DNA of 57,211 nucleotides, taken from contig SIAM01000010.1 of assembly GCA_009691785.1 (NCBI GenBank), positions 1 to 57,211 on the forward strand. Direction: 5' to 3'. The notes under the pieces are model-generated. The model was given only the letters and a program-made list of their open reading frames with translations. It made no database searches and had not been told where the DNA came from. Every line of letters starts with the position of its first letter. The first letter of the stretch is position 1. Shown here piece by piece: positions 51,322 through 57,211 of the stretch. Made by a program: the position numbers and the translations under genes. The stretch comes from Phycisphaerales bacterium. Its GTDB lineage: Bacteria > Planctomycetota > Phycisphaerae > Phycisphaerales > SM1A02.

Positions 51322-52589
51322 TGTTTAAAGTCCTGACTGCATGATTCCGCGCGCCGCACCTTTATCCAGAGAACTCGGTTGCGCTCCATGCTTTCAACAA
51401 TCATTTCCAATCCATGTGTGACAAGCGAATCATTGGCTTGCGGAACGCGGTTCAAATGCTCCATGACAAATCCGCCAAGCGTTGCCGATTCGGATTCTGG
51501 CAGCGTCATCTGCAATCGATCCAGCGCCAAGCACAAATCCATATCGCCAGGCATTCGCCACCATCCCCCCGCATCAAGAGTGGCAGTAGGTTCATTTTCC
51601 CATTCGCTGGCCATTTCGCCGGCAATCTCTCCAACCGCGTCACGCAGACTGACCACGCCTGCAGTACCGCCAAATTCATCCACCACCACGGCACTGCGTT
51701 CGCCTTCGCGCTGAAACCATTCAAGAAGTTGTCCCACGGTCGCCAACTCTGGAACAAAACCAATCTTTCGAATGTGCGCATCCAACGGGGTATTGACTCC
51801 ACGGGAATCCAATAAAAAACTGCGCACATCAAGGTACCCCGCAATGTGGTCCAAATCTGGATCCGCCACAATTAAACGATTGCGCCGCGATGCCTGGACC
51901 GCCGCGAACACTTGCGCATACGTGGCATCGCTACGTATCCATGCAATAAAAACGCGCGCCGTCATCAGGTCGCCTACTTGCCGCTCTTGCAATCGAATCA
52001 CGCGTCGCAATGCGCCCGCCTCCTCGAATCGCAACACACCGGACTTGGAATTCTGTCGTACCAACTCCTGAACGTCGGTCATTGAAATTCCATCCTTAGG
52101 CGCCACTCCAACTAGCCGCGACAGCGGCAACACAATTCCAATCTCAAGCACCCGTCGAATGGGACTCAAAATTCGATGCGACAAAATAAGCGGCCCAGAG
52201 ACAAAGCCCGCAAGAGGAATACGCGCCACATTTCCCACAATTTTTGGCAATGTTTCGCCCGCGATCACCAATACCGCCAGCGTGGAGAGCGCGAAGAGCA
52301 GCTCCACCCATGGCGATACGTTGGACATTAAAAGAATGCCACTGCAAATCACAAAATACAAAGTGTTTGAAGTCATGTTTATAAACAAGACTGTCAGCAA
52401 TAATCCACGCGGCTCGCGCAACAATTCATCCACCCTCCGCCCCGTCACTGGCCGTTCGCGCCGCAACTTTTCCCTGTCCGATTGTCGCAGTCCAAAGAGA
52501 ACTGTTTCGGAGCACGACCCAAATGCGCTTATGGCCGCCACAGGGAGCAGCGACAAAAGCAAAATGATTTCAATCGGTCCGATCGTCAT
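51318..52589 (-). CDS. CNNM/CBS-domain protein with CorC-like C-terminus
   Basis: The 423-residue protein shares the DUF21 membrane domain (ISAFGSCSETVLFGLRQSDREKLRRE), CBS pair (VGDLMTARVFIAWIRSDATYA, NRLIVADPDLDHIAGYLDVR), and adds a C-terminal CorC/HlyC-type domain after VVVDEFGGTAGVVSLRDAVGEI. This is the fuller form of the downstream gene, so the two may form a heteromer. ATG at 52589 overlaps the hscB stop (ATGA), which decides the start; an in-frame ATG at 52598 is less likely. Likely role is Mg2+/metal handling. Confidence 0.85.
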   Translation of the reverse strand: MTIGPIEIILLLSLLPVAAISAFGSCSETVLFGLRQSDREKLRRERPVTGRRVDELLREPRGLLLTVLFINMTSNTLYFVICSGILLMSNVSPWVELLFALSTLAVLVIAGETLPKIVGNVARIPLAGFVSGPLILSHRILSPIRRVLEIGIVLPLSRLVGVAPKDGISMTDVQELVRQNSKSGVLRFEEAGALRRVIRLQERQVGDLMTARVFIAWIRSDATYAQVFAAVQASRRNRLIVADPDLDHIAGYLDVRSFLLDSRGVNTPLDAHIRKIGFVPELATVGQLLEWFQREGERSAVVVDEFGGTAGVVSLRDAVGEIAGEMASEWENEPTATLDAGGWWRMPGDMDLCLALDRLQMTLPESESATLGGFVMEHLNRVPQANDSLVTHGLEMIVESMERNRVLWIKVRRAESCSQDFKQ

Positions 52590-53086
52590 TGCGCGCACTC
52601 ATTATGCGCTCGGCGCATGGCGCGAAACCTGTTGAGCGCGTCGAAGGCCGCGGTCCATGTTTCAACTTGTGGCCGCGTAATCAAAGCGCACATGGCGGTG
52701 TCCGTTTCCAATTCAATCGCGCGTAATTCGGCGGTGACTTCATTGGCAATATCGCGGCGCGCTTGCGCATTCTCACCGGCGCCATCAACGGCTTCGCGCA
52801 AATCCATCATGCGCATTAAAAACAATGGTGTTTGCTTGGGTTCTTGCGGTCTTGGTTCGGGCGCAAGCGATTGCAAAATGGCATTGCCCCGCAAAAGTGG
52901 ATCCAGAAGTTCGCCCGCGGCGGCATTAATACGCGAGGATGTTTGCACCGCGTTCAGGCGACTGAGCAAATCGGTGTGCCGGTCCGGATGAGCGGCAATT
53001 GAACATTTTCTTTGCGCCGCGCGGATTTCTGCAACGGTCACATTCCACGCGCGTGGTAGACCAAGCACTTCAAATGGATCAGCCAC
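52586..53086 (-). CDS. hscB: HscB-like Fe-S co-chaperone (J-domain)
   Basis: The 166-residue protein has a J-domain with the HPD motif (AAHPDRHTD, residues 34-36 or so) and a C-terminal helical domain of HscB type (LMRMMDLREAVDGAG). E. coli HscB is 171 residues. It stimulates HscA ATPase to deliver Fe-S clusters from IscU. No isc genes are adjacent. Start is GTG at 53086, directly after the FHA-PilB stop; the Shine-Dalgarno overlaps the end of that gene (GGGGGAGA). Confidence 0.8.
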   Translation of the reverse strand: MADPFEVLGLPRAWNVTVAEIRAAQRKCSIAAHPDRHTDLLSRLNAVQTSSRINAAAGELLDPLLRGNAILQSLAPEPRPQEPKQTPLFLMRMMDLREAVDGAGENAQARRDIANEVTAELRAIELETDTAMCALITRPQVETWTAAFDALNRFRAMRRAHNECAQ

Positions 53087-55015
53087 TTAGTCTCCCCCAG
53101 CCACTCGTTCAACCTCTTCAAAACTAGTCACGCCTTGGGCCACCAATTGAAACCCAAATTGCTGCAACGTGATGTAGTGCCCCTGCTGCAGCACATTTCG
53201 CAAATCAGAAATGGTGGGACGCTTCAACACCACATCGCGAACACCATCAGAGAATTCCAGCAACTCAAGAAGGGCGCGTCGACCCCGATACCCCGTGCCC
53301 AAGCATTTTCCGCAACCCACTGGTGAAAAAATACTTGGCATGCCTTCCGCCGCGCGCCCCATTTTTAATAATTGTTGCGAAGTCAACCTGACCGCCTTGC
53401 GACAGTTTATGCACAGGGCGCGGCACAAACGCTGCGCGACAATTAAATTGATGGCATTGGCCACCAAATAACTTTCCACTCCCAAATCAAGCAGGCGGAA
53501 AATGGCGCCCATGGAGTCGCGCGAATGCACGGTGGAATACACCAAATGCCCTGTCATTGCCGCTTGCATGGCTACTTGCGCGGTTTCAATATCGCGAATT
53601 TCACCGACAAAAATTACGTCGGGGTCTTGCCGCAACACGCTGCGCAAAATATTGGCGAAGGTGTTCCCTTGTTTGTGATCAATTGGAATTTGCGTGCAAC
53701 CTTCCAAGTAATACTCAACGGGGTCCTCAATAGTGATGGCGTTGCGCGTCTCCACATCAATCTCGCGCAAGCATGAATACAGCGTGGTGGTCTTGCCACT
53801 GCCTGTTGGACCGCACGCCAACACCATGCCTGAATCGCGGTTGGCCATGGTGCGCAATTTTTCATACATCCATGGCAGCACGCCAAGCTCATGCAAGCGC
53901 GTGGGACTATTGGATGTGTCCAAGACGCGCAGCACCAACTTTTGTCCATGGACCGCCGGGGTCAAACTGACGCGGAAGTCCACGCGCCGACCTTTTGTGG
54001 TGATACTGAAATGTCCGTCTTGCACTTGGGATTTCTGACTGGTGTCGATCTGACACAAAATTTTCACCATGCCCAGAAGTCGCCGCAATAAATCCAGCGG
54101 AATTTCCGCGGCAAGCACCATCATTCCATCCACACGCAGTCGAATGGTGGCGCGGTCCATACGCGGCTCCACATGAACATCGCTGGCGCGGCTGCGAAGC
54201 GCGGTAAGTAACACCAAGCGAAAAACTCGAATACTTTCGCTGGCGTCCTCATCTTCTTCACCACCCATGTCGGCGGCTTGATGCACGATCTGCCCGCGCA
54301 TGTCAACCAGCGAAATATCCGCGGCGTTAAATGGTTTTTCGGGCGCCTCATCGCAAATCTTGCGTAAGCGTGATTCCGGATCATTGCCCAGAGAACCCGC
54401 GCCCACAATAGAATTTAAATCAATATCAATCGTATTGCCAACCGGCGCAATTGCGCCGACATTATTCAGATTTCCTTCCGTGATGTTCAGGCCAGGCAAC
54501 GCCCCTTTATTCTTGGGTCGATCTCGGCTTGCACTTTCCTCTCGCACCAACGGAATTGAGGGCAACATTTCATCAGAGAAAATTCCAGGCGCACTTTTTG
54601 TCATGCGCCCCACATTCTTGCGGGAAAGATCCGCAGATTGATCTTCAGTCTGGGGTTCGGGTTCAAATGACTTTGGCCCCGCTTTTAAGACCGAGTCCTC
54701 CGGTGAAACAAACCGTATTTCCAATTTTCCAATATTTATGACATCAAAGTTCTTCAGTTTCCGCGTGGCGATCTTTCCACCATTCACGCGGGTTCCATTG
54801 CGACTCTCCAAATCACGAATCTGCCAGACCCCATCCTCAAATTCAATCACGCAGTGCTTGCGAGAAAGCGAAGAATCATCAACCGCAACAACATTTTCAG
54901 GAAGTCGACCAAATGACACAATCGAACCATCTAGTTCGATGCGCTGGGGCTTCAGACCACCTTTGATCTCAAGAAATTGCACAACTTTATAATAGCTCAA
55001 ATTGATGAAATTCAT
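53087..55015 (-). CDS. FHA-domain GspE/PilB-family secretion ATPase
   Basis: The 642-residue protein fuses an N-terminal FHA domain (SIVSFGRLPENVVAVDDSSLSRKHCVIEF, RNGTRVNGGKI; residues 25-105) to a type II/IV secretion ATPase. Between lies a disordered linker of about 110 residues. The ATPase has the Walker A ACGPTGSGKTTTLYSC, Asp box IEDPVEYY, Walker B VIFVGEIRDIETAQVAMQAAMTGHLV, and a cysteine tetrad (CINC...CGKC). FHA domains bind phosphothreonine, so pilus or secretion activity may respond to a Ser/Thr kinase. First gene of an operon with hscB and two CNNM genes; no pilin genes are in view. Confidence 0.9.
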   Translation of the reverse strand: MNFINLSYYKVVQFLEIKGGLKPQRIELDGSIVSFGRLPENVVAVDDSSLSRKHCVIEFEDGVWQIRDLESRNGTRVNGGKIATRKLKNFDVINIGKLEIRFVSPEDSVLKAGPKSFEPEPQTEDQSADLSRKNVGRMTKSAPGIFSDEMLPSIPLVREESASRDRPKNKGALPGLNITEGNLNNVGAIAPVGNTIDIDLNSIVGAGSLGNDPESRLRKICDEAPEKPFNAADISLVDMRGQIVHQAADMGGEEDEDASESIRVFRLVLLTALRSRASDVHVEPRMDRATIRLRVDGMMVLAAEIPLDLLRRLLGMVKILCQIDTSQKSQVQDGHFSITTKGRRVDFRVSLTPAVHGQKLVLRVLDTSNSPTRLHELGVLPWMYEKLRTMANRDSGMVLACGPTGSGKTTTLYSCLREIDVETRNAITIEDPVEYYLEGCTQIPIDHKQGNTFANILRSVLRQDPDVIFVGEIRDIETAQVAMQAAMTGHLVYSTVHSRDSMGAIFRLLDLGVESYLVANAINLIVAQRLCRALCINCRKAVRLTSQQLLKMGRAAEGMPSIFSPVGCGKCLGTGYRGRRALLELLEFSDGVRDVVLKRPTISDLRNVLQQGHYITLQQFGFQLVAQGVTSFEEVERVAGGD

Positions 55016-55101
55016 TGCATTTCATCCAAACGACGATTCGCTTGCAATGAACAGACAATACCTCCGACATTTTAAATAAAATGCGGAATATAAAAAGTTG
55101 C

Positions 55102-55134
55102 AAAAAAAACGTCCGCCCCGCAATGGGACGGACG
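55102..55134 (-). terminator. Rho-independent terminator of the RRM gene
   Basis: On the minus strand CGTCCGTCCC-ATTGC-GGGGCGGACG is a 10-bp stem with one G-U pair followed by eight T (A-run 55102-55109). It ends the transcript of the upstream RRM gene. Confidence 0.9.
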
Positions 55135-55160
55135 CTAAATTCGAACTTAATCAGAGTGAC

Positions 55161-55538
55161 TTAGTCGCGTGAGCCACGGCCGTAGCCGCCGCCACCACCG
55201 CCACCGCCACCACGACCGCCGCGGAAACCGCCGCCGCCGCCGCCGCCGCCGTAGCCACCACCGCCGCCGCCGCCGCCACGCTCAGTGCGCGGTGGACGTG
55301 GCTGAGCTTCATTGACAACAATCGCGCGACCATCGACTTGTGAGCCGTTGATTGCTGCGATAGCTGCTTCGCCCGCTGCTTTGTCTGTCATTGTTACAAA
55401 GCCGAAGCCACGTGAGCGACCGGTTTCCCGATCAGTCCCGATGTACACTTCTTGCACTTCACCGTGAGCTTCAAATGCTGCTCGCAAAATTTCATCCGTC
55501 GTACGAAAATTTAAGTTGCCGACATAGATCCGAAACAT
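55161..55538 (-). CDS. Glycine-rich RRM RNA-binding protein
   Basis: The 125-residue protein has one RNA recognition motif (residues 1-78: RIYVGNLNFRT as RNP2 and RGFGFVTM as RNP1) and a glycine-rich tail of about 40 residues (GGGGG and GYGGG units), as in cyanobacterial Rbp and plant GRPs, which are often cold-induced RNA chaperones. ATG at 55538 is chosen; two extra codons upstream are possible. The tail is encoded by GCC-type repeats on the plus strand. Confidence 0.9.
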   Translation of the reverse strand: MFRIYVGNLNFRTTDEILRAAFEAHGEVQEVYIGTDRETGRSRGFGFVTMTDKAAGEAAIAAINGSQVDGRAIVVNEAQPRPPRTERGGGGGGGGYGGGGGGGGFRGGRGGGGGGGGGYGRGSRD

Positions 55539-55715
55539 GTTCAACCGTCCTACTAGTAAACGACCGTCGCGGTCGTATAGCGTGATTCAAGAACGGAACT
55601 GAACACCAGCTTCGAACCTGAGCCAAAGTTAGAATGCGAATCATAGCATAATTACAAGCCCAAAATAACAGCATTTGTGCGATTTATTTAAATTTTACCA
55701 AATATAAAGCCCGGA

Positions 55716-56366
55716 TTACTTGTTTTCGCGGTCTTTTTCAGGCTTTGGATCAACAGAAGTTCGAGATTGACGGGCGGAAGAACCAGATTCACCTGATGGT
55801 GACGGTCGGACATTTCCGCTTGGAAAACTTCTTGGTCCCGAAGCACCGTCACCGGTGGCGCCTAGACCTGAACTACCAGAGGCGCTGCTTGGAGTTGGTT
55901 TAAATCCACTTCCGCCAGCCGCACCACTGGCACGCCGGGGATTGCGACTAGAAGTTGGCCTGCTACCGCCAGCGCCACCAAGTCGCGGCGTGACGCCACT
56001 TCTTAGACCACTTCTTGATCCAGCGCCACCCGTGAAACTTGCTCCGTCTGGACGAAACTTGGGACCGAATGGTCCTTGGCGAATTTCTGGTTTCTTCACC
56101 AAAGGCTTTAATTTCTTGCCCTTCTTTAAAGCTTCGTTGATTAAAATGGGTCGGCCAAGAATGTTTTTCTCAGCCAAAGTTTCAATGGCCAGTTGCCCCT
56201 TTAATTTGTCCTTAAATAAAACAATAGCAAATCCGCGGCTTTTGCCTTCGGCGTCAAGAGCAATGGTGATTTCATCAAGCTCGCCAAATGGCTCAAAGAG
56301 CGGCTTCAGATGCTCAACAGTGACTTTGTAGTCAAGGTTGCCCACGTATATTTTAAACATTGCCAT
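55716..56366 (-). CDS. RRM RNA-binding protein with Ser/Gly/Pro-rich tail
   Basis: The 216-residue protein has an RRM (residues 3-78: KIYVGNLDYKV RNP2, KSRGFAIVLF RNP1) followed by a Lys-rich stretch (KKGKKLKPLVKKP) and a long disordered Ser/Gly/Pro/Arg tail (about residues 95-216). Such proteins bind RNA and may form assemblies. It is a likely paralogue of the smaller RRM gene 178 bp downstream, with divergent tail. The start ATG at 56366 could be the second codon pair (MAMFK versus MFK). Confidence 0.85.
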   Translation of the reverse strand: MAMFKIYVGNLDYKVTVEHLKPLFEPFGELDEITIALDAEGKSRGFAIVLFKDKLKGQLAIETLAEKNILGRPILINEALKKGKKLKPLVKKPEIRQGPFGPKFRPDGASFTGGAGSRSGLRSGVTPRLGGAGGSRPTSSRNPRRASGAAGGSGFKPTPSSASGSSGLGATGDGASGPRSFPSGNVRPSPSGESGSSARQSRTSVDPKPEKDRENK

Positions 56367-56467
56367 AGTGAATAGCCCTAATTTGTTTTGAAGACTTAAC
56401 CCAAGTAACGCCTAAGGCCCAACTAATTAGAATACCACCGATTATCTACAAATGTGTGCCCTAAACT

Positions 56468-56505
56468 AAAAAAGTGAGCCCTGACGATTTGACTCGTCAG
56501 GGCTC
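56468..56505 (-). terminator. Rho-independent terminator of the rRNA operon
   Basis: Twelve-bp perfect stem GAGCCCTGACGA (56476-56487) with TCGTCAGGGCTC (56494-56505), loop TTTGAC. On the minus strand a run of six T follows (56468-56473 as A). It lies 5 bp from the 3' end of 5S rRNA. Confidence 0.95.
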
Positions 56506-56510
56506 GTAAA

Positions 56511-56616
56511 GTCGGCGATCACCTACTTTCCCGCAGTGCAGTATCATTGGCCGCAGGATCTTCACTTCTGAGTTCGGGATGGGATCAGGTGTTTCCTCCT
56601 ACGTAAGGTCACCGAC
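56511..56616 (-). rRNA. rrf: 5S ribosomal RNA
   Basis: About 106 nt on the minus strand. It begins GTCGGTGACC and ends GGTGATCGCCGAC, which pair. Internal hallmarks include CCCATCCCGAACTC and GCGGGAAAGTAGGT. The exact ends are estimated by eye. It follows 23S rRNA with a 160-bp spacer. Confidence 0.95.
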
Positions 56617-56619
56617 AAA

Positions 56620-56649
56620 TTCATTCGAGGGCTTTCACCCGCGAATGAA
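56620..56649 (-). other. Hairpin in the 23S-5S spacer
   Basis: TTCATTCG (56620-56627) and CGAATGAA (56642-56649) can pair around a 14-nt loop just upstream of 5S rRNA. Likely an rRNA processing stem. The spacer also has GGATCCGG twice (near 56727 and 56773) that could join processing pairing. Confidence 0.5.
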
Positions 56650-56779
56650 GGACAATGGTTTGATTGATAGTTTAGTTGAAGCACCGACTGGGATCAAATC
56701 CCAGCGAGATGTCTTTGATGCATAGGATCCGGTTGCAACTAGTTCAATTTTATTGGACTAAGCACAACGACGGGATCCG

Positions 56780-57211
<432 letters not shown>

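Overview
The window looks like one continuous piece of a free-living bacterial chromosome, most likely a member of the Planctomycetota (Phycisphaerae-like). This is inferred from the gene set, not from a database match. Pointers are an FHA-fused GspE/PilB ATPase, HEAT-repeat lipoproteins, a stand-alone TSCPD protein of the class II ribonucleotide reductase type, a GlmU reduced to its nucleotidyltransferase half, glycine-rich RRM proteins, and a 5S/23S locus. Genes are dense on both strands. Start codons often overlap the preceding stop (ATGA, GTGA, TTGA), and GTG starts are common. No insertion sequence, prophage, CRISPR array or integrase was seen.

Layout. 1-7.9 kb: end of a DUF885 protein, an MBL-fold hydrolase divergent from a HEAT lipoprotein, a MATE exporter, a zinc-ribbon membrane protein with ilvE, then ispH-rlmN. 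8-15.4 kb: a very large indolepyruvate:ferredoxin oxidoreductase-like protein without visible Fe-S ligands, a Cof-type HAD phosphatase, a membrane protein with an RluA pseudouridine synthase, aat and a small ORF. 15.4-21.5 kb: a GC-rich, strongly foldable element (candidate ncRNA), tRNA-Gln, then glmU(N)-prs-rplY-pth-rpsF-ssb-rplI, with a 4 x 42-bp tandem repeat and a terminator between ssb and rplI. 21.5-27.7 kb: an 11-bp repeat, the TSCPD gene, mfd, comEA and a GH10-fold protein lacking both catalytic glutamates. 27.7-34.9 kb: purC, folD, a TlpA-like thioredoxin, a MocA oxidoreductase, a ROK kinase, an arginase-family enzyme and folE. 35-43.7 kb: a polysaccharide flippase, an astC-astA-astD-like arginine/ornithine catabolic cluster (AstA carries eight SAGK repeats), a metallophosphatase and guaA. 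43.7-50.2 kb: a second HEAT lipoprotein, an RsbW-like kinase, a STAS protein and an MlaE permease, then dprA, a membrane protein, mdh, tRNA-Ile and a small secreted protein. 50.3-57.2 kb: an FHA-PilB/hscB/CNNM/CNNM operon, two RRM proteins, then 5S rRNA and the 3' end of 23S rRNA, all on the minus strand.

Functional themes. Translation and nucleotide metabolism dominate (prs, purC, guaA, folD, folE, rplY, rpsF, rplI, pth, aat, rlmN, RluA). Three genes hint at DNA uptake or pilus machinery (comEA, dprA, FHA-PilB). The most unusual features are the Fe-S-less IOR-like giant, the inactive-looking GH10 protein translationally coupled to ComEA, the TSCPD protein, the candidate structured RNA before tRNA-Gln, and a window-wide tendency to short tandem repeats of which many are 12 bp.
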